Source: Eubacteriales bacterium (lineage in GTDB: Bacteria > Bacillota > Clostridia > Oscillospirales > Oscillospiraceae). Taken from it: a stretch of DNA of 34,461 nt. This document shows positions 7,173 through 15,089 of the stretch, piece after piece; the first letter of the stretch is position 1, and each line of letters opens with the position of its first letter. The translations under genes were made by a program, and so were the position numbers. The stretch spans positions 1-34,461 of the forward strand of contig JAUNND010000022.1 of assembly GCA_030531595.1 (NCBI GenBank). Reading direction: 5' to 3'. Below the pieces are notes generated by a model. That model worked only from the letters and a program-made list of their open reading frames with translations. It had not been told where the DNA came from and did not search any database.

Positions 7173-8894
7173 TTATTGTTTTCTGAGCCTTTCGGCAAGC
7201 TTTTCATCGGCCTGTGCCGTCAGCGTACTGTAATCGGTATAGATGACCTTGCCCGGAAGTGCTCCGGAGGGTTTTTTTACGTTTCTTACCATGGTCGTGT
7301 CCACCGATATCTTTCCCGCTTCCCTGCCCTGCGAATAGTATGCCGCCAGAGAAGCCGCCTGCGTGAGCGTTTTATCGGGTACTTCAAGTCCGTCACAGCG
7401 GATGATCACATGGCTGCCGTGGATGTTCTTTGTATGCAGCCAGACATCTGTGCGTCGGGCGATCTTTGTCGTCAGCTCATCGTTTTGCAGGTTGCTCCGT
7501 CCGACAAGTATTTCAAAGCCGTCGTCGCTGACAAAGGTAAGCGGCTGCTGCGGTTTTATCTTCTGCTGCTTCGCGGAGTTTTTTCTGAGAACGCCCGCCG
7601 ATATGAGCTCTGAGCGGATATCGGCAAGATCCCGCTCGCTCTCACAGCGTTCCAGCTCGTCGAGCACGCTGTTGAGATAGTCGAGCTGTTTTCTGTTTTC
7701 TCCGATCAGAATGCTCAGATGGGCAAACGCGCCCTTGAGCTTATTGTACTGCTTATACATCGCCGCGGAATTCTGCTGCGGCGTTTTGAGCGGATCAAGC
7801 TCTATCCGAACGACCGGTGAGTTTTCCTCATAATAATTTTCACATTCGAGGATCCTCTGTCCCTTTTTTATCCGATAAATATTAGCCGTAACAAGCTCCG
7901 CTCTGATCCTGACCGCTTCCCTGTCCTCGCTTCGTTTCAGTTCCTCGCACTGGAGGGCTATTTTTTTCTGCACACGGTCGCGCATCGTTCGCACGGTCTT
8001 TGTAAGCTCCTTCGAACGCCGGTTTCGAAGCTCGATCCTGTCCCGCTCGGTATAGAATTCATCGAGCATTTCGGAAAAACCGTCAAAGCATTTATCGGCG
8101 CAGCCTGCTCCGTACTGTCTGATCGGCATGAAGCTGAACTCCCGAGGCCGGTCGTCTTCATAAACGATATAAGGGGCAAGCTCATTTTTCTCAACGCTCT
8201 CACGCAGTGCGATGCACGCTGCGCTCAGATACGGCCATTCCCCGCCGCAGCGGCAGGCAAGCTCGCGGCAGATAAGCGGAGAAAGACCGGAAAAAGTATT
8301 CAGAAGCCACCTGTCCATCGGGACGGACTCATCGGCGCTGTCAATTATGCGCTCTATCTCCCCGGATGACGTCCGAAAGAAAGGCGTTCTGTTCTGCGTG
8401 GGAGGAAGAACATATATCATACCTGGCTGCATACAGCGCAGTGCGTCCCCTCCGAAGCTCATGCGGCGCATACAGTCGATGATCCGACCGTCCTCGCCCA
8501 CAAGAATAAGGTTCGCGCCTCGCCCCGTCATCTCCGAAACGAGGCGTTTTTTTGTCACAACGCCCATTTCGTCAAAGGTCTCCAGCTCAAGCGTCAGAAT
8601 ACGCTCAAAGCCGGTCTGCTCAACGGAGAGTATCTTCGCGCCCGTCAGATGCTTTCTTAAAAGCATACAGAACATCGGCGGCTCCTTCGGGTTTTCAAAA
8701 GCGGCTTTTGTCAGATGTATCCGGGCATTCCCGGTACCGGCGGCAATCAGGAGCTTTCGGTTTTCGCCCTTTGAGCGCAGAGTCAGCAGTATCATATCGC
8801 GCTCCGGCTGCTGTATTCTGTCTATCCTTCCGCCTTCGAGCACCTCCGAAAGCTCAGAGGCAAGGGCGTGTACAATCACGGCGTCAAGCGGCAT
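7173..8894 (-). CDS. rqcH: NFACT-family ribosome quality-control factor RqcH (FbpA-like)
   Basis: RqcH binds obstructed 50S subunits carrying peptidyl-tRNA and recruits tRNA-Ala to add C-terminal alanine tails that mark the chain for degradation. The 573-residue protein has the full layout: NFACT-N (about 1-170), a HhH region, a long charged coiled coil (about 265-420) and NFACT-R/DUF814 near the C-terminus with ARRTDVWLHTK and HGSHVIIR. The functional Asp-Arg pair of Bacillus RqcH (D97/R98) aligns with Glu97-Arg98 in GFERIL here, a conservative change. The start overlaps the end of mrnC by 11 bases, so the two are translationally coupled. Confidence 0.93.
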   Translation of the reverse strand: MPLDAVIVHALASELSEVLEGGRIDRIQQPERDMILLTLRSKGENRKLLIAAGTGNARIHLTKAAFENPKEPPMFCMLLRKHLTGAKILSVEQTGFERILTLELETFDEMGVVTKKRLVSEMTGRGANLILVGEDGRIIDCMRRMSFGGDALRCMQPGMIYVLPPTQNRTPFFRTSSGEIERIIDSADESVPMDRWLLNTFSGLSPLICRELACRCGGEWPYLSAACIALRESVEKNELAPYIVYEDDRPREFSFMPIRQYGAGCADKCFDGFSEMLDEFYTERDRIELRNRRSKELTKTVRTMRDRVQKKIALQCEELKRSEDREAVRIRAELVTANIYRIKKGQRILECENYYEENSPVVRIELDPLKTPQQNSAAMYKQYNKLKGAFAHLSILIGENRKQLDYLNSVLDELERCESERDLADIRSELISAGVLRKNSAKQQKIKPQQPLTFVSDDGFEILVGRSNLQNDELTTKIARRTDVWLHTKNIHGSHVIIRCDGLEVPDKTLTQAASLAAYYSQGREAGKISVDTTMVRNVKKPSGALPGKVIYTDYSTLTAQADEKLAERLRKQ

Positions 8895-9294
8895 CGTTAT
8901 CCCCCATCATTGCGGTGAAAAGGAGATTGATCCTCTCCTCTTTTCCCTGTAAGTACAGCCAGCCGAAAAGTGCTTCCAGTCCGGTGGCGCTGTGGTACTC
9001 TCCTACGGTAGCCTTCTGCGGCACGGAGTTTACCTTCGCGTTCCGACCTCTTTTATATACTGCCAGCTCATCGTCCGTGAGCATCGGCAGTATTTTTTTC
9101 ATCGCCTCCGCCTGCGCCGCGGCATTTACCAGAGAAACCGTGCGAAAATGCAGTCTTCTGACAGACTTTGAGCCCTGTGTGCAGAGCATGGTCCTTGTCA
9201 GGAGCTCATATACGCAGTCTCCTATGTGGGCAAGGGACAGCGTACTCATTTTATTGATCTCCGTAAGCTCCATCTGCGGATTGAAATAATTCAT
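8884..9294 (-). CDS. mrnC: Mini-ribonuclease III
   Basis: MrnC trims 23S rRNA precursor ends. It is an RNase III catalytic domain without the double-stranded RNA-binding domain. The 136-residue product has the AHIGDCVYELL motif with catalytic Asp26, VNAAAQAEAM, KRGRNAKVNSVP and the GLEALFGWLYL segment with its acidic residue. The ATG at 9294 is chosen because GGGAG lies seven bases upstream; a TTG at 9315 would lie inside the terminator-like stem. Usual neighbours in Firmicutes are cysS and rlmB; here it sits between ftsK and rqcH. Confidence 0.92.
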   Translation of the reverse strand: MNYFNPQMELTEINKMSTLSLAHIGDCVYELLTRTMLCTQGSKSVRRLHFRTVSLVNAAAQAEAMKKILPMLTDDELAVYKRGRNAKVNSVPQKATVGEYHSATGLEALFGWLYLQGKEERINLLFTAMMGDNDAA

Positions 9295-9311
9295 TTCCTG
9301 TCTCCCATACA

Positions 9312-9338
9312 ACAAAAGGGCGTAGTCCGCCCTTTTGT
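9312..9338 (-). terminator. Hairpin after ftsK, just before mrnC
   Basis: ACAAAAGGGCG (9312-9322) and CGCCCTTTTGT (9328-9338) form an 11-pair stem with a five-base loop directly after the ftsK stop. On the minus strand the arm ends CCCTTTTGTTGT, a modest T-tract. It may be an attenuating or processing hairpin, since mrnC follows closely on the same strand. Confidence 0.6.
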
Positions 9339-9341
9339 CAT

Positions 9342-12002
9342 TTAATCGTCAAAATTGTCGGTATCCTTATCGAAATCGGTATCAAACGGGACTGAACCGT
9401 CGGGTACAATCCCGTGAGCCTGCTGTAAACGGAGCCAGCCTTCCTTATCTACAAGGACCGATCTCGGTTTTGCGCCCTCATATGGGCCTACGATCCCAAG
9501 CTCCTCCATCTGATCTACTATCCTCGCCGCTCTGGAATAGCCAAGCTTTACTCTTCTCTGCAGCATGGACACCGAACAGGATTTTGTCTCGATAACACAC
9601 TCCACCGCCTGCGGAAGCATTTCGTCATAGCCCTCTAAGAAACCGCCTTCATCACCGGCGCTGCCGCTGTCCTTACCGCCCTTGGAGGATACGCCGCCCT
9701 TTTCCTCGGCGGCCTTATTCATAAACTGTTCGATCTCGGCGTTGTTTGACGTGCCCGGTGAGCCTTCCTTGATGAACTGTATTACATTCTCGCGCTCTTC
9801 ATCCGACACATACGCGCCCTGTATTCTCATAGGCTTGCCGATACCCACCGGCGAATAGAGCATATCGCCCATACCGACGAGCTTTTCGGCTCCCGCCTGG
9901 TCGAGAATAATGCGGCTTTCAAGAGACGATGAAACGGCAAAGGCAATTCTCGATGGGATATTCGCCTTCATAAGACCGGTAATAACGTCGGCAGAGGGGC
10001 GCTGTGTGGCAATGACAAGGTGCATACCGGCGGCACGTCCCATCTGGGCGACCCGGCAGATACTCTCTTCAACATCCTTGGAGGCCACCAGCATAAGATC
10101 CGCCAGCTCATCGATCACGATAACGACGCGCGGCATGGTCGCCTCGCCGTTCGACGCACAGTGTTTATTGTATGAGTCCAGATCGCGCACACCGATCTCG
10201 GAGAAGAGCCGGTAGCGCTTGAGCATTTCAACAACCGACCACTGGAGCGCACCGGCGGCCTTTTTCGGGTCGGTGACAACAGGCACATACAGATGCGGTA
10301 TGCCGTTGTATACGCCCAGCTCGACCATCTTCGGGTCGATCATTATGAGCTTGACCTCGTCGGGCGTGGCCTTATAGAGAAGGCTCAGAATGAGCGAGTT
10401 CATGCAAACGGATTTGCCGGAGCCGGTCGTACCGGCGATAAGCATATGTGGAAGCTTTGAGATATTGCCCACGACACACTCGCCGCTTATGTTCTTGCCT
10501 ATGGCAAAGCTCAGCTTTGATTTCGCGGTTTGGAAATTTTCAGAGTCGATTATATCCCGCAGATACACGGTACTGACGATCCTGTTCGGCACTTCTATAC
10601 CGACGGTCGATATCTTATCGGGTATGGGTGCAATACGCACATTGATAACGCCGAGAGAAAGCGCCAGATCGCCGGCAAGATTTGTGAGCCTCGCAAGCTT
10701 CACGCCCTGGGGAAGCTCGATGTCATATCTTGTGACCGTAGGACCGCGAATGATATCAATGATCTGGGCATGGATGCCGAAGCTGTCCATAGCCATCTCA
10801 AGGCGCTGTTTATTTGCGGATATCTCCTCTCTTGCGTCTCCCGCGGTCGTTCCGCCGCATCTGAGAAGGTCAAAAGGCGGATATCGGTATTCTCCGCCGT
10901 TTTCCGTAAGAATGATCTTTGAAGCAAATTCCTTCGCTTCCGCCGCTGTATTGACCCGTTTCGGCTTCTTTTTCGGCGGGTCGCTGATCTCCGCCGTCAT
11001 GGCGACCGGAGTCATCAGAGACTCCACCGTATGGCGAAGTTCATCCACATTCACACCTGCCAGCTCTGCCTCGCTCGGAGGTGTCGGCTCTCTTTTGACG
11101 CGGGTGATGGGTACCGGCTTTTTTTTCGGTTTATCGGGGCGTACCTCTGCGGGAAGCTCGTCATTCCGTACGGTTTTCGGTCGCTTGTCCTTCAGGGTCA
11201 GCACTTCGTCGTCGTCTTCAAACAGAGGAACGTCCGCACGGCAGGAGGCTCTGTCGATCGTTTCGATCTTTGTTTTTTTCCCGCCGCTCTTCGTTTTCAT
11301 GGCCGCCTGATCGCGTTTGACGTCCACCGGCTCCATGATCTCCTGCGTATGTTTGGGACGGTCATACATGGTCGGGTCATATTTTATCGTGACACGCTTG
11401 TGTGCTTTGCTGAAAATACTCCGGAAGCTTCCGTTTACGCTCTTCACGATACAGAAGATCAGCGCGGCGATCACCAGCGGCAGGGCGCCGTATATGCTGA
11501 ACGCTTTTTCAAGTCCGATACCGATCAGTCCTCCGAGGACGCCGCCGCTCTGCATGATAAGTCCCTCATCAAACAGTCTTCCGGCGAGCTCCTGAAAAAC
11601 AGGCTTTCCCTCCGGAACATTGTAGGCAAGCATACTTCCCGCGGCAGCCGTAAAGACGGGCACCATCAGTGCGCAGAAGAGTCTTAACGAAACCGGTCTG
11701 CCCCGATGAAAGCCGAGAATGACCGCTGCAAGCAGAAATGCCGGTACACATATCCAGAAGCCCCAGCCCACCATGCCTTTGAGCAGCGTTACGAACCAGC
11801 GCACAAATCGGCCGTCTGAATTGAACGCGCTTATGATCGTGAAGACGGCAAGAAACAGAAAAACGATCGCTCCGAGCTCCCTTCTGATGGGAACCGGCGC
11901 ACTCTCCGGAGGCGGGATTGTGATATCCGGCTTTTTGACAGGCTTGGAAGCTTTAGCCGTTGTCGTTGTTTTTGCTGTTGTTGTTTTTTTGCTTTGAGCC
12001 AT
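9342..12002 (-). CDS. ftsK: FtsK/SpoIIIE-family DNA translocase
   Basis: This septum-localised ATP-driven pump moves chromosomal DNA during division and, in spore formers, into the forespore. The 886-residue protein has a Lys/Thr-rich start, four to five N-terminal membrane segments (about residues 40-190), a charged linker, and the alpha-beta motor with Walker A GTTGSGKS near residue 525 and Walker B VVIVIDELADLM. A C-terminal winged-helix gamma domain (about 810-865, QRRVKLGYSRAARIVDQME) reads polarity sequences on DNA. AAAGGA seven bases upstream supports the ATG. In a sporulating organism with tepA nearby, as in Bacillus, the SpoIIIE role is likely. Confidence 0.95.
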   Translation of the reverse strand: MAQSKKTTTAKTTTTAKASKPVKKPDITIPPPESAPVPIRRELGAIVFLFLAVFTIISAFNSDGRFVRWFVTLLKGMVGWGFWICVPAFLLAAVILGFHRGRPVSLRLFCALMVPVFTAAAGSMLAYNVPEGKPVFQELAGRLFDEGLIMQSGGVLGGLIGIGLEKAFSIYGALPLVIAALIFCIVKSVNGSFRSIFSKAHKRVTIKYDPTMYDRPKHTQEIMEPVDVKRDQAAMKTKSGGKKTKIETIDRASCRADVPLFEDDDEVLTLKDKRPKTVRNDELPAEVRPDKPKKKPVPITRVKREPTPPSEAELAGVNVDELRHTVESLMTPVAMTAEISDPPKKKPKRVNTAAEAKEFASKIILTENGGEYRYPPFDLLRCGGTTAGDAREEISANKQRLEMAMDSFGIHAQIIDIIRGPTVTRYDIELPQGVKLARLTNLAGDLALSLGVINVRIAPIPDKISTVGIEVPNRIVSTVYLRDIIDSENFQTAKSKLSFAIGKNISGECVVGNISKLPHMLIAGTTGSGKSVCMNSLILSLLYKATPDEVKLIMIDPKMVELGVYNGIPHLYVPVVTDPKKAAGALQWSVVEMLKRYRLFSEIGVRDLDSYNKHCASNGEATMPRVVIVIDELADLMLVASKDVEESICRVAQMGRAAGMHLVIATQRPSADVITGLMKANIPSRIAFAVSSSLESRIILDQAGAEKLVGMGDMLYSPVGIGKPMRIQGAYVSDEERENVIQFIKEGSPGTSNNAEIEQFMNKAAEEKGGVSSKGGKDSGSAGDEGGFLEGYDEMLPQAVECVIETKSCSVSMLQRRVKLGYSRAARIVDQMEELGIVGPYEGAKPRSVLVDKEGWLRLQQAHGIVPDGSVPFDTDFDKDTDNFDD

Positions 12003-12033
12003 TAATATATCCTTTCCTGAAAAATCGGCAGAA

Positions 12034-12060
12034 GCAGATCACAAAGGTGAATTGATCTGC
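12034..12060 (-). repeat. Intercistronic hairpin between uppP and ftsK
   Basis: GCAGATCA (12034-12041) pairs with TGATCTGC (12053-12060). On the minus strand a T-run appears only about eight bases later, so it is a weak terminator at best. Confidence 0.4.
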
Positions 12061-12066
12061 GCCCGT

Positions 12067-12900
12067 TCAGAAGATCAGAGTCAGAATGATGGATAAAACG
12101 CCGAATACCCAGCAGTAATAGGCAAATCCGCCGAATTTTCCTCTTTCAAAAAACTTGCGCATAAAGCTCAGTGCCGCGATCCCGGCAAGCATTGCCCCGA
12201 GCATACCTATCAGATACGCCGGAATGTTATGTAGGTCGATCCCCTGCTTCAAAGCATCCGCAAGCTCCAGAATGACGGCACCGAGAAATGCCGGGAGTGA
12301 GAGAAGATAGGAAAACTTCAAAGCAAAATCCGCCCGGAGTCCCGTTGAGATACCCGCCGTGACGGATATGCCCGTGCGCGAAAGACCGGGAATTACGGAA
12401 ATACACTGACACAAGCCGATAATGACGGCGTCAAAAGCCGTTATGCCGTTCTCCCTCTTTTTCCCCTGTACCATTTTGTCTGAGACATAGAGCACACAGC
12501 CTGTGAGAATGATCGCCGCTCCCACAAAGAAGCTTCTGTAATAGAGCGCATCCATCATTCTGCGGATCGGTACAGCCAGCAGCAGCGGCAAGGTCGCAAA
12601 CACAAGCATGATGAAAAGTCTGGCGGCGGGGTATCTCGGCTGCTGCTTTCCGGCAAGGGGACCCACGCCGACAAAATGCAGCATTTCAAAAAACATCTGC
12701 GCGATATCCTGCCAGTATACAACGATCACCGCCGAGAGCGTTCCGAGCTTCAGCAGTACGTCAAAGAGCAGATGCCCGTCGCTGACCGTAACAATGTCAA
12801 AGAGGTTGTTGAGCACACAGAGGTGACCGGTACTTGATACAGGCAGAAATTCCGTAATCCCCTGTATCACTCCCAATATTATCGCATTAAGTATCGTCAT
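12067..12900 (-). CDS. uppP: Undecaprenyl-diphosphatase (BacA-type)
   Basis: UppP recycles the wall-lipid carrier by removing a phosphate from undecaprenyl diphosphate; overexpression in other bacteria gives bacitracin tolerance. The 277-residue membrane protein carries both family motifs: GVIQGITEFLPVSSTGHL at 10-27, with Glu17, and IPGLSRTGISVTAG near residue 170 with the conserved Ser-Arg. Several hydrophobic helices fill the rest. The start is ATG 12900. It lies between tepA and ftsK on the same strand but has its own promoter. Confidence 0.95.
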   Translation of the reverse strand: MTILNAIILGVIQGITEFLPVSSTGHLCVLNNLFDIVTVSDGHLLFDVLLKLGTLSAVIVVYWQDIAQMFFEMLHFVGVGPLAGKQQPRYPAARLFIMLVFATLPLLLAVPIRRMMDALYYRSFFVGAAIILTGCVLYVSDKMVQGKKRENGITAFDAVIIGLCQCISVIPGLSRTGISVTAGISTGLRADFALKFSYLLSLPAFLGAVILELADALKQGIDLHNIPAYLIGMLGAMLAGIAALSFMRKFFERGKFGGFAYYCWVFGVLSIILTLIF

Positions 12901-12925
12901 CGTGCAAACCCCCGCAGAAATCGTA

Positions 12926-12954
12926 AATATAATGATAACACAGAATTATGTAAA
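12926..12954 (-). promoter_or_regulatory. Promoter of uppP
   Basis: On the minus strand, TTTACA (12949-12954) and TATATT (12926-12931) have a 17-base spacer. Each matches the consensus at 5 of 6 positions. It lies 25 bases before the ATG. Confidence 0.75.
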
Positions 12955-12993
12955 GTACAAGAGCAGAAAAGCAAATTGTTATCTATATTATTT

Positions 12994-13040
12994 CAGCAGT
13001 TGGCTGTTAGCTGAAAGCTGACAGCTAACTGCTGGCTGCT
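12994..13040. repeat. Imperfect palindromic repeat of CAGCTAAC/GTTAGCTG words
   Basis: The stretch is built from recurring AGCTGACA/GTTAGCTG-like words. GTTAGCTG (13006-13013) pairs with CAGCTAAC (13022-13029), and further CAGCAGT/ACTGCTG words flank them. It begins within the tepA stop codon region, so it may also serve as its 3-prime hairpin. There is no clean T-tract. Confidence 0.6.
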
Positions 13041-13653
13041 ATTTTCCGTGCAGAAATTCCAGCGCATCCGAGAGCGTTCCCACCGCGTCGATTATTCCCC
13101 GGGAAACGGCTTCTTCGCCGTATATGACGCTGCCGACGTCGTTGGCAAGCTCGTCGGTATTTGTCATGAGTTTAAGGTATTCTTCTCTCGTCACCCTCGA
13201 ATGTGCCGTGACAAATCCCACTATACGCTCCTGAATACGGCTGAAATATTCGTAGGTCTGCGGAACGCCGATCACGACTCCGTTTATGCGCACCGGATGG
13301 ACCGTCATCGCAGCCGAAGGCGCAATAAGGCTTCTCTTCGCCGCCACCGCCAGCGGCACGCCGATGGAATGGCCGCCGCCGAGCACGAGAGAGACAGTAG
13401 GCTTTTTCATGCCCGCTATCAGCTCCGCAATGGCAAGCCCCGCCTCCACGTCCCCGCCGATCGTGTTGAGAAGAATAAGCAGCCCCTTTATGCTGTCGCT
13501 CTCCTCGACTGCCGCAATAAGCGGCAATACGTGCTCGTATTTCGTAGTTTTGGCATCCTCCGGCAAAAGCTGATGCCCCTCGATCTGCCCTACGATCGTA
13601 AGGCACTGGATATCTCCGCTCTTTACGCTCCCCTGCTCCTTTATCCCGTCCAA
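13039..13653 (-). CDS. tepA: ClpP-fold serine protease TepA (YmfB-like)
   Basis: A ClpP-related protein; the Bacillus homologue was linked to protein export, and the gene is a conserved neighbour of spoIIIE. The product has GQIEGHQ near the start, TKYEHVLP, then GGDVEAGLAIAEL, the nucleophile region GGGHSIGVPLA and the His region MTVHPVRINGVVIG. TTG 13653 is preferred: AGGTGA lies five bases upstream, giving 204 residues. A GTG at 13660-13662 in the same frame overlaps that ribosome site. Oddly, the ribosome site lies in the 3-prime arm of the preceding terminator and the start codon lies at the end of its T-tract. A paralogue of ClpP proper is less likely because the TepA-specific segments are present. 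Confidence 0.9.
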   Translation of the reverse strand: MDGIKEQGSVKSGDIQCLTIVGQIEGHQLLPEDAKTTKYEHVLPLIAAVEESDSIKGLLILLNTIGGDVEAGLAIAELIAGMKKPTVSLVLGGGHSIGVPLAVAAKRSLIAPSAAMTVHPVRINGVVIGVPQTYEYFSRIQERIVGFVTAHSRVTREEYLKLMTNTDELANDVGSVIYGEEAVSRGIIDAVGTLSDALEFLHGK

Positions 13654-13690
13654 AAAAATCACCTCTCGGCTTATTATTGCCGGAGGTGAT
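13654..13690 (-). terminator. Terminator of the asp23-to-M18 gene block, overlapping the tepA ribosome site
   Basis: Arms 13679-13690 and 13658-13670 form a stem of about 12 pairs with one bulge and an eight-base loop. On the minus strand it is followed by seven T. The 3-prime arm contains AGGTGA, the apparent ribosome site for tepA, and the TTG start directly follows. Confidence 0.8.
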
Positions 13691-13704
13691 GATTTTTAAC
13701 GCCT

Positions 13705-15087
13705 TTATTTTGCACTGTATGCCGCCAGAACGCCTTTATAGGTCATGTAGCAGTCAAGCTTGGCTACTGTCTCAAACGGTGCGTGCATACTCAGGACAGG
13801 GACGCCCGCGTCTATGGTGTCGATATTGCGGTTTGCCATGTACTTGGCTATCGTTCCGCCGCCGCCGAGATCGACCTTGCCCAGCTCCGCCGTCTGCCAG
13901 ACGACCTTGTTCTCATCAAATGTTTTTCTCAGATATGCCATGACCTCGGCGGAGGCGTCGCTCGTGCCGGCTTTGCCCCTTGAGCCGGTGTACTTGCTGA
14001 TGCCCATGCCGTAGTTGACCTTGGCGTTGTTGTTCTTTTCGTATGCGTCGGGATAGAGGGGGTCGAATGCGCTTGTCACGTCTGCGGAGATGCAGAAGCT
14101 CTTTTCGTAGCAGCGGCGAAGCTTCACACCCTGAGCTTCGCACAGATCCTCCATAAAGGTATCGAATGCCCTGCCCTGCATACCGGAAACGCCCTCAGAG
14201 CCGGTCTCCTCCTTGTCAACGAGCAGGCAGACACATGTCTTCTCCGGTGCTTCCACATCGAACAGCGCCTTCAGCTCCGCATAAGCGCATACCCTGTCGT
14301 CGTGACCGTAGCCGCCGATAAGTGCGCGGTCAAAGCCGATCTCGCACACGTCAAAGGCGGGAACGGCGGTAAGCTCTGCGGAGAGGAAATCCTCCTCCGT
14401 AATGCCGTACATATCGTTGAGAATACTCAGCACGGCAAGCTTCACTCTGTCCTTGCCGTCGTCGGCGTAGGGAACGGTGCCGATAAGGATGTTCAGCCCC
14501 TCGCCGGTGATGCCCTCCGCCAGTGTCTTTTTCATCTGCTCCTGTGCAAGGTGGGGCAGAAGGTCGGTGATAACGAACTTGGGCTCGTCCTTCTCGCGTC
14601 CGACCGTTACCTCAACGGTGCTGCCGTCCCTGAGTGCCACAACGCCGTGCAGCTCCAGCGGGATCGTCACCCACTGGTACTTCTTTATGCCGCCATAGTA
14701 GTGGGTCTTGAAAAAGCACATCTCGTCGCTCTCATAGGCAGTGACCTGCTTTAAGTCAAGACGGGGAGAGTCCACGTGTGCACCGGCTATCACCGCGCCC
14801 TCACTCAGAGGCTTTTTGCCGATGACAGCAAGCATAAGAGCCTTGCCGCGATTATTCTTGTAAATCTTCATGCCGGCTTTAAGCTCCATGCCGTACTCAT
14901 ATTCGACAAAGCCCAGCTCCTCCGCCTCGGCGATGGCATTGGCGACCGCTTCACGCTCCGTGCGCGAGGCGTTGAGATACGCCATATAGTCTCTGCAATA
15001 GCTCTCAAGAGCCACTCTCTCCTCGGTATCTATTAGATCGTAGCCGTTTTTCTGCTCATAGAACAGTTTTTTTCTGATTTCTTCCAT
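13705..15087 (-). CDS. M18-family aminopeptidase
   Basis: A di-zinc cytosolic exopeptidase that removes N-terminal (often acidic) residues; 460 residues is normal for the family. GAHVDSPRLDLK supplies the first zinc-binding His-Asp; VDKEETGSEG supplies the catalytic and metal-binding Glu pair; a His near the C-terminus lies in VLSMHAPFE. The ATG at 15087 is preferred because GGAGG lies ten bases upstream; an ATG at 15120 lies inside the upstream gene. The upstream stop is two bases away, so the gene ends a long cotranscribed block. It is similar to ApeA/DAP-type enzymes; exact specificity is not readable. Confidence 0.93.
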   Translation of the reverse strand: MEEIRKKLFYEQKNGYDLIDTEERVALESYCRDYMAYLNASRTEREAVANAIAEAEELGFVEYEYGMELKAGMKIYKNNRGKALMLAVIGKKPLSEGAVIAGAHVDSPRLDLKQVTAYESDEMCFFKTHYYGGIKKYQWVTIPLELHGVVALRDGSTVEVTVGREKDEPKFVITDLLPHLAQEQMKKTLAEGITGEGLNILIGTVPYADDGKDRVKLAVLSILNDMYGITEEDFLSAELTAVPAFDVCEIGFDRALIGGYGHDDRVCAYAELKALFDVEAPEKTCVCLLVDKEETGSEGVSGMQGRAFDTFMEDLCEAQGVKLRRCYEKSFCISADVTSAFDPLYPDAYEKNNNAKVNYGMGISKYTGSRGKAGTSDASAEVMAYLRKTFDENKVVWQTAELGKVDLGGGGTIAKYMANRNIDTIDAGVPVLSMHAPFETVAKLDCYMTYKGVLAAYSAK

Positions 15088-15089
15088 TC

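Noticed and set aside
10390..11310. Plus-strand open frame of 306 codons inside ftsK
   Set aside because: Shadow of the ftsK reading frame; low-complexity Ser/Arg-rich product without motifs.
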